From Tenacibaculum agarivorans (lineage in GTDB: Bacteria > Bacteroidota > Bacteroidia > Flavobacteriales > Flavobacteriaceae): a stretch of 64,000 bases of DNA. The stretch spans positions 124,001 through 188,000 of the forward strand of contig NZ_MSMP01000008.1 of the NCBI RefSeq assembly GCF_001936575.1. The letters are read 5' to 3'. The position numbers and the translations under genes are program-made. Below the pieces are notes generated by a model that was not told where the DNA came from, did no database searches, and saw only the letters and a program-made list of their open reading frames with translations. Positions 45,773 through 55,735 of this stretch are shown here, piece by piece (the first letter of the stretch is position 1; every line of letters begins with the position of its first letter).

Positions 45773-47071
45773 ATGAAAAGTGTGAATTATCACAGTAAAC
45801 TTAGTCGAATACTTCTTAATAGCCTTACTTCGCTAGTTGTTTTTTTAGTAAGTTTTTCGGTAAATGCCCAAGATGTTGACGTAGAGCGTCAAAAAGCTGG
45901 TAGAAAGTTGTTTAACGCTAATTGTGCTTCTTGTCATAAGTTGAATAAGAAGTCAACAGGTCCGGCTTTAGCTGGTGTTGAAGAGCGTAGAAGCAATGAG
46001 TGGTTAAAGGCGTGGATTAAGAATAACGCAGCATTAAGAGCTTCTGGAGATGCAGATGCGATTGCTATTTATGAAGAGTACAATCAAGCGAACATGACTG
46101 CTTTTCCTCAGTTGAGTGAAAAACAGGTTGATGATATTTTATATTATACTACTGTTGGTGATCCAGTAACTTCAGGAGGAGGTTCAAAAGGACCAGATGC
46201 CCCAGTTTTAGAATCTGGAGCTCCAAAGTGGGTGATTTGGATTTTAGGAGCTGCAATAGTTGTTGCGTTCTTAATTATCTTTAACTTATTAAAAACAGTA
46301 AGTGAGTTAAAGGGTGCGCCAAAAACACCAGGTTTATTAGGTCAATCTGCTGAGCTTTGGGCTGGTATAAAAAAGAATACATTTTTACATGTGTTGTTTG
46401 TGATCTTTGGAGCACTAATTACTGCGTATTTCTTATTTGGGAACTTATCAAAAGTTGGTGTAGATCAAGGATATCAACCAGTACAACCAATTTTATTCTC
46501 ACACAAAATTCATGCTGGAGATAATAAAATTGAATGTCAATATTGTCACTCTGCAGCGAAACATAGTAAGCATTCAGGTATTCCTTCTTTAAATATTTGT
46601 ATGAACTGTCATAAAAATATTGCTGAAGTAGCTGAAGGAACTAAAGTTGTGCTAGAAGATGGAGGTCGTGTAGTAGGAAAAGCGGAGTTAGATAAAGAGA
46701 TCGCTAAAATATATGAGCATGTAGGTTGGGATGCAAAAGAATTAAAGTATACAGGTGAAACTAAGCCAATCGAGTGGGTTAGAATTCATAATTTACCAGA
46801 CTTTGCATATTTCAATCACTCACAGCACGTAACAGTTGCAGGAGTTAAGTGTCAGAAATGTCACGGTCCAGTGGAAGAAATGGAAGAGTTGTATCAATAC
46901 GCTCCATTAACTATGGGATGGTGTATTAACTGTCACAAAGAAACAAATGTAGATTTAAAAGGTAATGAGTACTATGCTAAAATTCATAAAGAATTAGCAG
47001 AAAAGTACGGGGTAGAAAAGGTTACCATCGCTCAATTAGGTGGTAAAGAATGTGGAAAGTGTCATTACTAA
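45773..47071 (+). CDS. actA: Alternative Complex III subunit ActA, multiheme cytochrome c
   Basis: The protein carries six CxxCH heme sites: CASCH, CQYCH, CMNCH, CQKCH, CINCH and CGKCH (the last at the C-terminus). The first belongs to an N-terminal monoheme cytochrome domain. The others form the ActA multiheme part, after a membrane helix (WVIWILGAAIVVAFLIIFNLL). It receives electrons in the quinol:cytochrome c oxidoreductase that replaces complex III in Bacteroidota. I prefer the ATG at 45773 because it gives a normal signal peptide (MKSVNYHSKLSR, then a hydrophobic core ending NAQ). An upstream in-frame ATG at 45749 would add eight residues. It begins the gene order actA-B-C-D-E-F-coxB-coxA. 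Confidence 0.93.
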   Translation: MKSVNYHSKLSRILLNSLTSLVVFLVSFSVNAQDVDVERQKAGRKLFNANCASCHKLNKKSTGPALAGVEERRSNEWLKAWIKNNAALRASGDADAIAIYEEYNQANMTAFPQLSEKQVDDILYYTTVGDPVTSGGGSKGPDAPVLESGAPKWVIWILGAAIVVAFLIIFNLLKTVSELKGAPKTPGLLGQSAELWAGIKKNTFLHVLFVIFGALITAYFLFGNLSKVGVDQGYQPVQPILFSHKIHAGDNKIECQYCHSAAKHSKHSGIPSLNICMNCHKNIAEVAEGTKVVLEDGGRVVGKAELDKEIAKIYEHVGWDAKELKYTGETKPIEWVRIHNLPDFAYFNHSQHVTVAGVKCQKCHGPVEEMEELYQYAPLTMGWCINCHKETNVDLKGNEYYAKIHKELAEKYGVEKVTIAQLGGKECGKCHY

Positions 47072-47138
47072 AATTAATTAATTAAGAATTCAATAATTGA
47101 AAGATATACTTTCAATCATTAAATAAACACAATAATAA

Positions 47139-50100
47139 ATGGCTTCAAACAAAAAATACTGGCAAAGTGTTGAAGAACTTAAAGAAGGTTCAGTTGTTGA
47201 AACGTTACGTGGTAAAGAGTTTGTTCAAGAACTTCCAACTGATGAGTTTTTAGGAGATAAAGAAACTCTTGAGAATTCTTCAACGTCTCGTAGAGATTTT
47301 TTAAAGTACGTAGGTTTCACAACAGCGGCAGCTTCTCTAGCAGCTTGTGAAGGTCCAGTGAGAGAATCGATTCCTTATGTAGTGCAACCTGATGATATTA
47401 TAGTAGGTGTAGCAGATTGGTATGCTACTACTATTGCTGATGGTTTCGATTTTGCCAATGTATTAGTGAAAACTCGCGAAGGTCGTCCAATACAAATTAT
47501 GCCTAACAAAGAGGCTAATGGAGTAACTAACGCAAGAGTTCAAGCATCTGTTCTATCTTTATACGATGAGAAATTACGTGTAAAGGAACCAAGAAAAGGA
47601 ACTACTCAGGTTTCTTGGAATGATGCAAATCAAGAAATAATAGCACAGTTAGAGAGTTTAAAGGCATCTAACGGATTAGTGTATTTAATGACAGGTACTT
47701 TAGCAAGTCCTTCTACAGAGAAGATTATTGCTGATTTTACTGCTAAATATCCTAATGTTAAGCATGTGATTTACGATGCAGTATCTGAAAGTGCTACTGC
47801 TGATGCTTTTGAAGCTATGTATGGAAAACGTGCATTACCAAATTATGATTTAAGTAAAGCTAAAGTTATAGCTTCTTTTGGAGCAGATTTCTTAGGAGAT
47901 TGGCAAGGAGGCTATGAGAAGTCATATGTAGAAGGTCGTCAAGTTGATTCAGGTAAAATGTCTTACCATGTTCAAATTGAGAGTAACATGTCGCTAGCAG
48001 GAGCGAATGCTGACAAGCGTATTGTGGCTAAACCTTCAACTCAATTACATGCTTTAGTTAATTTATACAATGCTATTACAGGAGGTAACTTACCATCTCA
48101 AGCTACACCAATTGATGGAGAAATTAAGCAATTAGCTGCTGACTTAAAGAAAGCGGGTAGTAAAGGAGTAGTATTAGCAGGAATTAACGATAAAAATGCA
48201 CAGTTAATTGCATTAGCTATTAACAAAGCTTTAGCGAGTACAGTTATAGATACAAAGAATGTAAGCCTTACACGTCAAGGTAGTGATGCAAAAGTAGCGA
48301 AGTTAGTTGCTGATGTTACTTCCGGAGCGGCAAAAGGTTTAGTTACATATAATGTAAATCCAGCTTTCTCAATAGCTGGTTTTGGTGATGCAGTTAAAAA
48401 ATTAGGTTTTTCTGTAGCAATTTCAACTCAAGATGATGCTACAGCAAATGCAACTCAATTTACATTACCTGCTCCTCACAGTTTAGAGAGTTGGGGAGAT
48501 GTAATGGCTGTAGAAGGGAAGTATAGTTTAATACAACCAACTATAGCGCCATTATTCAATACACGTCAAGTTCAAGACATATTATTACAATGGTCAGGAG
48601 CTACAACAAACTATTACGATAGTTTAAAAGAGTTCTGGAGTACAAACGTACTTGGAGGAGCTTCTTGGAATAAAGCATTACATGATGGATTCTTTATGGC
48701 AGCTGTACCAGCTGTATCTGAAGAATCAACTTCAGAAGTAAGTGAAGAGGCGACAGGAGCTGGATTCAGTTTAAGCGCTGCAGCTTCTGCAATTGCAAAA
48801 TTAGCGCCTTCTCAATATGAATTGAACTTATATACTTCAGTAGCATTAGGTGATGGTAAATTAGCAAATAACCCTTGGTTACAAGAGTTTCCAGATCCAA
48901 TTACTCGTGCGTCATGGGATAACTATTTAACAATATCTCCAGCAGATGCTAAAGAATTAGGGTTTAAAAATCCAATTAAAGATAACGGGGCAATTGATGG
49001 TAATTACGCTAAAGTTACTGTTGATGGTACTTCTGTTACTGTACCAGTAATTATTCAGCCTGGACAAGCTACTGGATCTTTCGGTTTAGCATTAGGATAC
49101 GGAAGAACTCAAAATTTAAAAGAAGAAATGCAGGTAGGTGTAAATGCTTACCCATTATATAAAAATGCAAATAACGTTCAGTTAGGTGTTACTATAGAGA
49201 AAGCAGGAGGAACACATAAATTTGCATGTATTCAAGTACAAAATACTTTAGCTGGTCGTCATGATATTCTAAGAGAAGCTAGTTTAAAAGATGTAAATGA
49301 TACATCATTAAACCCTAAGCATACTTGGAATAAACCTTTCATGGTTTCTTATGATCACCAAGAAACTGAAGGAAGTGCTAGAAAAGTTGATTTATGGGAT
49401 GAGCATGATAGAACTTTAGGGCATCATTTCAACTTATCTATTGATTTAAGTTCTTGTACAGGATGTGGTGCTTGTGTGGTAGCATGTCACGCAGAAAATA
49501 ATGTTCCTGTAGTTGGTAAAGATGAAGTGCGTGTAGGTAGAGATATGCACTGGTTACGTATTGATCGTTACTATTCATCTACAGTACAAAATGATATGTC
49601 TATTGATGAATTCAAAGCTGAATTCAAAGCAAAATTAGTAGAGAAATATAAAAATGCTGGAGCTGCTTCTGAAGAGGAAGCTAAGCAAAAAGCAGAAAAA
49701 GAATTCCATAAGTTTGCTGATCAAGAGATTGAAAGAAGATATGCAACAGAGGTTTTAGGATTAAGTAAAGGAGATTTATTTGATGCTTTAGAGAATCCAG
49801 CTGATAATCCACAGGTGACATTCCAACCAATGATGTGTCAACACTGTAATCACGCACCATGTGAAACAGTATGTCCTGTAGCTGCTACGTCTCACGGTCG
49901 TCAAGGTCAAAACCAAATGGCATATAATCGTTGTGTAGGTACGCGTTACTGTGCAAACAACTGTCCTTACCGTGTGCGTCGTTTCAACTGGTTCAACTAT
50001 GCAGAGAACAAAGAATTCGATTTCAATATGAACAATGAGTACGGTAAAATGGTGTTAAATCCAGATGTGACTGTACGTTCTAGAGGGGTTATGGAGAAAT

Positions 50101-50357
50101 GTTCTATGTGTATCCAAATGACTCAAGCAACAATATTAAAAGCGAAGAGAGAAGGTAGAGCTGTTAAGAAAGATGAATTCCAAACAGCATGTTCTCAAGC
50201 TTGTTCAACTGGAGCAATGGTATTCGGAGATGTTAACTCTGAAGATACTGTAAGTAAGTTAAAAGAAGATAGAAGAGCTTTCTATGTGTTAGATTACATC
50301 GGTACAAAACCAAATGTAGTTTACCAAGTGAAAGTAAGAAATACAAACGAAGCCTAA
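47139..50357 (+). CDS. actB: Alternative Complex III subunit ActB, molybdopterin-like and iron-sulfur protein
   Basis: The 1072-residue protein has a Tat-type signal (TSRRDFLKYVGFTTAAASLAAC), with a Cys that could also be lipidated. About residues 80-740 are related to molybdopterin oxidoreductases. ActB proteins are known to have lost the cofactor. The C-terminal ferredoxin-like part (about 760-1060) has cysteine motifs CTGCGACVVACHAENN, CQHCNHAPCETVCP, CVGTRYCANNCPYR and CSMCIQM. These bind several iron-sulfur clusters. It passes electrons from quinol towards ActA. A linker near 527-540 is Ser/Glu-rich (SEESTSEVSEEATG). It lies 67 bp after actA and 24 bp before actC. Confidence 0.95.
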   Translation: MASNKKYWQSVEELKEGSVVETLRGKEFVQELPTDEFLGDKETLENSSTSRRDFLKYVGFTTAAASLAACEGPVRESIPYVVQPDDIIVGVADWYATTIADGFDFANVLVKTREGRPIQIMPNKEANGVTNARVQASVLSLYDEKLRVKEPRKGTTQVSWNDANQEIIAQLESLKASNGLVYLMTGTLASPSTEKIIADFTAKYPNVKHVIYDAVSESATADAFEAMYGKRALPNYDLSKAKVIASFGADFLGDWQGGYEKSYVEGRQVDSGKMSYHVQIESNMSLAGANADKRIVAKPSTQLHALVNLYNAITGGNLPSQATPIDGEIKQLAADLKKAGSKGVVLAGINDKNAQLIALAINKALASTVIDTKNVSLTRQGSDAKVAKLVADVTSGAAKGLVTYNVNPAFSIAGFGDAVKKLGFSVAISTQDDATANATQFTLPAPHSLESWGDVMAVEGKYSLIQPTIAPLFNTRQVQDILLQWSGATTNYYDSLKEFWSTNVLGGASWNKALHDGFFMAAVPAVSEESTSEVSEEATGAGFSLSAAASAIAKLAPSQYELNLYTSVALGDGKLANNPWLQEFPDPITRASWDNYLTISPADAKELGFKNPIKDNGAIDGNYAKVTVDGTSVTVPVIIQPGQATGSFGLALGYGRTQNLKEEMQVGVNAYPLYKNANNVQLGVTIEKAGGTHKFACIQVQNTLAGRHDILREASLKDVNDTSLNPKHTWNKPFMVSYDHQETEGSARKVDLWDEHDRTLGHHFNLSIDLSSCTGCGACVVACHAENNVPVVGKDEVRVGRDMHWLRIDRYYSSTVQNDMSIDEFKAEFKAKLVEKYKNAGAASEEEAKQKAEKEFHKFADQEIERRYATEVLGLSKGDLFDALENPADNPQVTFQPMMCQHCNHAPCETVCPVAATSHGRQGQNQMAYNRCVGTRYCANNCPYRVRRFNWFNYAENKEFDFNMNNEYGKMVLNPDVTVRSRGVMEKCSMCIQMTQATILKAKREGRAVKKDEFQTACSQACSTGAMVFGDVNSEDTVSKLKEDRRAFYVLDYIGTKPNVVYQVKVRNTNEA

Positions 50358-50381
50358 TTAAAATTATAAGCAATATAGATT

Positions 50382-51782
50382 ATGTCGGGTCATTACGAAT
50401 CGTCTTATAGAGAACCTCTAATACTTGGTGAAAAGAGTTACCATGATATCACAGAGGATATAGCAAGACCAATTGAAGGAAAAGCCAATAAAAACTGGTA
50501 TATAGCATTCTACATCGCATTAGCAGCAATGTTATGGGGATTTGGATGTATTTTCTATACTGTTGGAACAGGAATAGGAGTGTGGGGATTAAGCAAGAAC
50601 ATTGGATGGGCTTGGGATATTACTAATTTCGTATGGTGGGTAGGTATCGGTCACGCAGGTACATTAATCTCAGCAGTACTTTTATTATTCCGTCAAAAAT
50701 GGAGAATGGCAATTAACCGTTCTGCGGAAGCAATGACAATTTTTGCGGTATTTCAGGCAGGTTTATTCCCAATTATTCACATGGGACGTCCTTGGAATGG
50801 ATACTGGGTATTACCAATTCCAAACCAATTCGGTTCTTTATGGGTAAACTTTAACTCTCCGCTTTTATGGGATGTATTTGCAATTTCAACATATTTATCA
50901 GTATCATTAGTGTTCTGGTGGACTGGTTTATTACCTGATTTCGCAACGATACGTGATAGAGCTGTTAAACCATTCCAAAAGAAGATTTATGCTTTATTAT
51001 CATTCGGATGGTCTGGTAGAGCAAAAGATTGGCAACGTTTTGAAGAAGTATCTTTAGTGTTAGCAGGTTTAGCAACACCATTAGTACTTTCGGTACACAC
51101 AATTGTATCGTTTGACTTCGCAACTTCGGTTAACCCAGGGTGGCACTCAACAATTTTCCCTCCTTACTTCGTAGCAGGAGCAATCTTCTCAGGATTTGCA
51201 ATGGTACAGACTTTATTAGGAGTGATGCGTAAGGTAACAAATATGGAAGCTTACATTACTCGTTTACACATCGAGTACATGAATATCGTAATTATATTAA
51301 CAGGAGGTATAGTAGCAGTAGCGTACGCTACTGAATTCTTCATTGCTTGGTATACTGGTTCTCCGTATGAAAATTACACATACTTATCATTTGGAGCAGA
51401 AGCTGGAGCATATGGATGGGCATTCTGGTCATTAATGATATTCAACATCATCATTCCACAAATTTTATGGATTAAGAAATTAAGAAGAAGTTTTATCGTA
51501 TCTTTCTTAGTATCTATTGCTATAAATATTGGTATGTGGTTTGAGCGTTTTGATATTATTGCAATTGTATTAAGTAAAGGTCAATTACCATCTACTTGGT
51601 GGCGTTTTGAACCAACGTTTATAGATGTAGGTATCTTCATCGGAACTATCGGATTCTTCTTTGTGTTATTCTTATTATATGCAAGAACATTCCCAGTAAT
51701 TCCTACAGCGGAGATTAAAACTATATTGAAATCTTCTGGAGAAAACTATAAAAAATTAAGAGACGAGAATAATGAGCACTAA
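50382..51782 (+). CDS. actC: Alternative Complex III subunit ActC, NrfD-like membrane protein
   Basis: The 466-residue integral membrane protein has about ten predicted helices and belongs to the NrfD/PsrC family. Recognisable parts are GHAGTLISAVLLLFRQKWR, GRPWNGYWVLPIPNQ and HTIVSFDFATSVNPGWHSTIFPPYF. In ACIII this subunit helps form the menaquinol oxidation site next to ActB and may take part in proton movement. It has no signal peptide, as expected. Its end overlaps the start of actD by 11 bp, which suggests translational coupling. Confidence 0.95.
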   Translation: MSGHYESSYREPLILGEKSYHDITEDIARPIEGKANKNWYIAFYIALAAMLWGFGCIFYTVGTGIGVWGLSKNIGWAWDITNFVWWVGIGHAGTLISAVLLLFRQKWRMAINRSAEAMTIFAVFQAGLFPIIHMGRPWNGYWVLPIPNQFGSLWVNFNSPLLWDVFAISTYLSVSLVFWWTGLLPDFATIRDRAVKPFQKKIYALLSFGWSGRAKDWQRFEEVSLVLAGLATPLVLSVHTIVSFDFATSVNPGWHSTIFPPYFVAGAIFSGFAMVQTLLGVMRKVTNMEAYITRLHIEYMNIVIILTGGIVAVAYATEFFIAWYTGSPYENYTYLSFGAEAGAYGWAFWSLMIFNIIIPQILWIKKLRRSFIVSFLVSIAINIGMWFERFDIIAIVLSKGQLPSTWWRFEPTFIDVGIFIGTIGFFFVLFLLYARTFPVIPTAEIKTILKSSGENYKKLRDENNEH

Positions 51783-52299
51783 TAAAGTAATTCACGCTAT
51801 ATATAATGATGATGATATCTTAATGGATGCCGTTAAGAAAGTTAGAGGAGCACATCATCATATTGAAGAGGTTTATACACCTTTTCCAGTTCACGGACTA
51901 GACAAAGCATTAGGATTAGCTCCAACTCGTTTAGCAATTACAGCATTTTTATACGGAATCACAGGTACATCAGTTGCTGCTTGGTTAACTTGGTATACTA
52001 TGATTGCAGATTGGCCACAAGATATTGGTGGTAAGCCAAGTTTTTCTTGGATAGAGAACATGCCAGCATTTGTACCAATTTTATTCGAATTAACCGTGTT
52101 TTTTGCAGCACACTTAATGGTAATTACTTTTTATATGAGAAGTAGAATATGGCCATTTAAAGAAGCAGAGAATCCAGATCCAAGAACTACAGATGATCAT
52201 TTTTTAATGGAAATACCTGTACATGATAATGAAGATGAATTAACATCATTATTAGAGTCAACAGGAGCTGTAGAAATTAAAGTTGTAGATAAGCATTAA
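51772..52299 (+). CDS. actD: Alternative Complex III subunit ActD (DUF3341)
   Basis: The 175-residue protein has the DUF3341 layout. A soluble N-terminal part (HAIYNDDDILMDAVKKVRGAHH, then VYTPFPVHGLDKALGL) is followed by two membrane helices separated by a loop with WPQDIGGKPSFSWIENMPAFVPILFELTVF. The C-terminus is short and acidic. ActD is a structural membrane subunit of ACIII and carries no cofactor. Its start lies inside the end of actC, and actE follows 9 bp later. Confidence 0.95.
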   Translation: MSTNKVIHAIYNDDDILMDAVKKVRGAHHHIEEVYTPFPVHGLDKALGLAPTRLAITAFLYGITGTSVAAWLTWYTMIADWPQDIGGKPSFSWIENMPAFVPILFELTVFFAAHLMVITFYMRSRIWPFKEAENPDPRTTDDHFLMEIPVHDNEDELTSLLESTGAVEIKVVDKH

Positions 52300-52308
52300 T
52301 ATAAGATT

Positions 52309-52857
52309 ATGAAGAGTTTTAAAATAATTATTGCTTCGATAGTAGTTACTATGTTTGCTTCTTGTAAAGACAAGCGTAAACCTCAAGTACAGTATATGCC
52401 AGATATGTATGTTTCTGTGCCATATAACGCAAATGGCGTAGCTTCAGCAGGAGATGTTCCTGTAAATAGATTACCAGTAGCTGGTACTGTAAATAGAAAT
52501 GGAGTTGTAGCTTATGATATTCCAAATACAAATGATGGATATGATAAGGCTAAAGCAGAATTAAAAAGTCCATTAGCTAAAAATGAAGAAAACTTAGCCA
52601 ATGGTAAAAAGATGTACGGTATTTATTGTGCGGTTTGTCACGGAACCAAAGGAGATGGAAACGGAATTTTAATGCAAAGAGAGAAATTCTTAGGTATTCC
52701 GAATTATAAAGATAGAGATATTACTGAAGGAAGCATTTATCATGTATTAATGTATGGTAAAAATATGATGGGATCTCATTCTTCTCAATTAACGTACAAA
52801 GAGCGTTGGCAAGTTGTACAATATGTAGAAAAGTTAAGAAGCGAATTAAAAAAATAA
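52309..52857 (+). CDS. actE: Alternative Complex III subunit ActE, monoheme cytochrome c lipoprotein
   Basis: The 182-residue protein has a lipoprotein signal (IIIASIVVTMFASC). A PQVQYMPDMYVSVPY segment follows, typical of ActE. One CAVCH heme site lies near residue 107 in YGIYCAVCHGTKGDGNG. A later Met (YGKNMMGS) is the likely sixth ligand. It is predicted to sit on the periplasmic face and pass electrons from ACIII towards the oxidase. It is 9 bp after actD and 23 bp before actF. Confidence 0.95.
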   Translation: MKSFKIIIASIVVTMFASCKDKRKPQVQYMPDMYVSVPYNANGVASAGDVPVNRLPVAGTVNRNGVVAYDIPNTNDGYDKAKAELKSPLAKNEENLANGKKMYGIYCAVCHGTKGDGNGILMQREKFLGIPNYKDRDITEGSIYHVLMYGKNMMGSHSSQLTYKERWQVVQYVEKLRSELKK

Positions 52858-52880
52858 GTCTGTAAATAGTTAGTAAAGAT

Positions 52881-54659
52881 ATGTACCAATTTTCAGGAAA
52901 ATTAAAAATGCTTGCTATTGTTTTAATGGCCTTAGGTTTGTTAGGAACTGTAATTAGTTTTATGAACACACCGAGTACATTAGAAGAAGCAAAGGAGATT
53001 CTAGCAGCTCAAGAAGCATCTCATCATGGAGGTCATGGATCTTCTCATGGATCAGATGCACACCATGTAGGTGCTGATCATAAAACAGAAGATAAACATG
53101 TAACTGAACATAAAGAAGCTTCTAAAGATGATCATTCAAATGAAAAAGTTTCAGATCAAGTAGAGCACGTTGTAGGTGATCATGGTGATGAAACTGTTGC
53201 TGATCATGCAAAACATGATGATGGTAAAACATTAATCAATGAAACAAAAGAAGAGCATGCTAAGCACGTAGGTGACTCAACTCACGCTAAGGAAACAGTT
53301 ACTGATCATGCAAAGCACGTGGTTGGTTCTCATGGAGATGAAACAGTAAAAGAGCATAGTGAGCATGCTAATGAAGATGCTGCTAATCATGCTGAAGATA
53401 CACGTTTAACTGATAGCTTAAACGGGCATGTAACAGATAAAGCGCATACAAATCCAACTCACGGTTCGGAAGATCACGGAGGTGCAGATGCTCATCATGG
53501 TGATCATCATGCAGAACATGCTTTCCACCAAATGCAAAACAAGCCTTGGTCAGCAGTTTATGTATCTTTAATTTTCTTTCTAGGAATATCTTTATTAGTA
53601 TTTGCTTTTTATGCAGCACAAAGAGTAGCACATGCAGGTTGGTCTGTAGTACTATTTAGAGTTATGGAAGCAATCACTGCCAATATTCATTATGTAAGTG
53701 TAGTAATGTTAATCTTTATTATTTTAACAGCAATGCACGCTAATCACTTATTCCCTTGGATGGCTGAAGGAACTTTTGATCCTTTAAGTGATAATTATGA
53801 TCCAATCGTAGATGGGAAAAAATGGTGGATGAACTTACCAGGTTGGGTAATTAGAAGTGTATTCTACTTAGCAGCTTGGAATGTTTTCCGTTTCATTATC
53901 AGAAAAAAATCGATTCAACAAGATAATGGTGATTTAAAATTACACAAGAATCTTTATAATATCTCTGTAGGTTTTGTAGTGGTATTTATGATTACTGAAA
54001 GTATGATGTCTTGGGATTGGATTATGGGAATTGATCCTCACTGGTTCTCGACTTTATTTGGTTGGTATGTATTAGCTACTTTATTAGTTTCTGCATTAAC
54101 AGTAATCTGTTTAGTAACATTATATTTAAGGTCTAGAGGACATTTACCATTAGTAAATGATAGTCATATCCATGATTTAGCTAAGTTTATGTTTGGTTTC
54201 TCAGTATTCTGGACGTATTTATGGTTTGCTCAATTCATGTTAATATGGTACGCAGATATGCCAGAAGAAACTGTATATTTTGCACTTCGTTTCAAAGAAT
54301 ATATTGTTCCATTTATTGGAATGTTAGCATTGAATTTTATTTTCCCTATTTTATTATTAATCAACAGTGACTTTAAAACTGTGCCATGGGTTATAGTAAT
54401 TGCAGGTGCATTTATATTAGTAGGTCATTATGTAGATTTATATGTGATGATTATGCCTGGTACTGTTGGAGCTCAATGGGGAATTGGAATTGGAGAAATA
54501 AGCGCATTCTTATTCTTCTTAGGATTGTTCATCTTTGCTACGTTTAATGCGTTTTCAAAGGCAAATCCAGTACCTAAAGGGAATCCTTTCTTACATGAAA
54601 GCGAAACTCATCATTACTATATTATAGAACACAGAGGAGAAGATAACGCTCATCATTAA
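52881..54659 (+). CDS. actF: Alternative Complex III subunit ActF with long His-rich insert
   Basis: The 592-residue protein is the second large membrane subunit of ACIII. Its first helix is LKMLAIVLMALGLLGTVISFM. About residues 45-215 form an unusual low-complexity region rich in His, Asp, Glu and Lys. It has loose repeats such as DHAKHVVG and a pair differing slightly (GDHGDETVADHAKH, GSHGDETVKEHSEH). The conserved ActF core follows, with about nine helices and motifs NIHYVSVVM, HANHLFPWM, ESMMSWDWIMGIDPHWFSTLFGWY and HDLAKFMFGFSVFWTYLWF. The His-rich insert may bind metal, but no evidence beyond composition is visible. The C-terminus also has short HH clusters. Confidence 0.93.
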   Translation: MYQFSGKLKMLAIVLMALGLLGTVISFMNTPSTLEEAKEILAAQEASHHGGHGSSHGSDAHHVGADHKTEDKHVTEHKEASKDDHSNEKVSDQVEHVVGDHGDETVADHAKHDDGKTLINETKEEHAKHVGDSTHAKETVTDHAKHVVGSHGDETVKEHSEHANEDAANHAEDTRLTDSLNGHVTDKAHTNPTHGSEDHGGADAHHGDHHAEHAFHQMQNKPWSAVYVSLIFFLGISLLVFAFYAAQRVAHAGWSVVLFRVMEAITANIHYVSVVMLIFIILTAMHANHLFPWMAEGTFDPLSDNYDPIVDGKKWWMNLPGWVIRSVFYLAAWNVFRFIIRKKSIQQDNGDLKLHKNLYNISVGFVVVFMITESMMSWDWIMGIDPHWFSTLFGWYVLATLLVSALTVICLVTLYLRSRGHLPLVNDSHIHDLAKFMFGFSVFWTYLWFAQFMLIWYADMPEETVYFALRFKEYIVPFIGMLALNFIFPILLLINSDFKTVPWVIVIAGAFILVGHYVDLYVMIMPGTVGAQWGIGIGEISAFLFFLGLFIFATFNAFSKANPVPKGNPFLHESETHHYYIIEHRGEDNAHH

Positions 54660-54686
54660 TAAAAATTAAAAAATAAGTATATAAGT

Positions 54687-55700
54687 ATGCTAGCTTTATT
54701 TTATATTTTCATTGCAGTAGCAGTAGGAGTAAGTTTTTGGCAAATCACACGCGTAATGAATTTACGTAATGTAATTGCTAATGATAGCGATAACAACAAA
54801 CAGGGTAAAATTGCTTTAGGTTTTATGGTATTTTTATATGCCATGATGATATATTGCTTATTAGCAATGAACGTATTAATGTTACCTGAGAGTTCTTCTA
54901 TAGAAGGAGAGCACGATGATAGATTATTTAATATCACATTTATTTTAATTGGTATTGTACAATTTATCATGCAATTTTTAATCTTCTATTTCACTTATAA
55001 GTATAGAGGTAGAAAAGATCAAAAGGCATTATTCTTTGCAGATAGCCACAAATTAGAGTTAATTTGGACTGTGATTCCAGCAATTACTATTGTATTATTA
55101 ATAGGCTATGGATTATGGCAATGGAATGACGTAATGTATGTTGGAGATGATGAAAATCCAATTGTAATTGAAGTATATTCTCAACAATTCCGTTGGGATG
55201 CACGTTATGCTGGTGCTGATAATGAATTAGGATTAGGAAACGTAAACTTTATCGATATCAACAAACAGAATACAATGGGAGTTGATATGACAGATCCAAA
55301 GTCTCAAGATGATAAGCAAGTAACAGAATTATACTTACCTAAAGGAAAGAAGGTCTTATTCAAGTTCCGTTCACAAGATGTATTACACTCTGCTTATATG
55401 CCACACTTTAGAGCACAAATGAACTGTGTTCCTGGTATGGTTACACAATTTGCATTTACGCCGAAGTATACTACTGAAGAAATGCGTAAAAATCAAGAGG
55501 TAATAGATAAGACAAAAGGAATAAATAAAATTAGACAAGCAAAGGGAGAAGATCCTTATGTTTTCGATTATTTATTATTATGTAATAAAATTTGTGGTGC
55601 TTCTCACTATAACATGCAGATGAAAATCACTGTGGTAGAAGAAGAAGACTACAAAAAGTGGTTAGGAGAGCAAAAAACATTAGCTCAAGTTATTAAATAA
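54687..55700 (+). CDS. coxB: Cytochrome c oxidase subunit II
   Basis: The 337-residue protein has N-terminal membrane helices, including an extra one at the very start, and a soluble cupredoxin domain outside. CuA ligands are visible: H234 in DVLHSAYMPHF, then C299, C303, H307 and M310 in CNKICGASHYNM. A DSHKLELIWTVIPAITIV segment is the usual second-helix signature. The domain accepts electrons from a cytochrome c, here probably ActE or ActA, and passes them to subunit I. It has no fused cytochrome c domain. It is 27 bp after actF and 35 bp before coxA. Confidence 0.95.
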   Translation: MLALFYIFIAVAVGVSFWQITRVMNLRNVIANDSDNNKQGKIALGFMVFLYAMMIYCLLAMNVLMLPESSSIEGEHDDRLFNITFILIGIVQFIMQFLIFYFTYKYRGRKDQKALFFADSHKLELIWTVIPAITIVLLIGYGLWQWNDVMYVGDDENPIVIEVYSQQFRWDARYAGADNELGLGNVNFIDINKQNTMGVDMTDPKSQDDKQVTELYLPKGKKVLFKFRSQDVLHSAYMPHFRAQMNCVPGMVTQFAFTPKYTTEEMRKNQEVIDKTKGINKIRQAKGEDPYVFDYLLLCNKICGASHYNMQMKITVVEEEDYKKWLGEQKTLAQVIK

Positions 55701-55735
55701 GTTAAGTTGTAAAAATTTATAAAGAAATTTAAACT

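Noticed and set aside
53010..53530. Possible frameshift or foreign insertion in actF
   Set aside because: The frame is intact throughout and the His-rich segment is internally repetitive, so local expansion is simpler than insertion. Reported only as an unusual insert.
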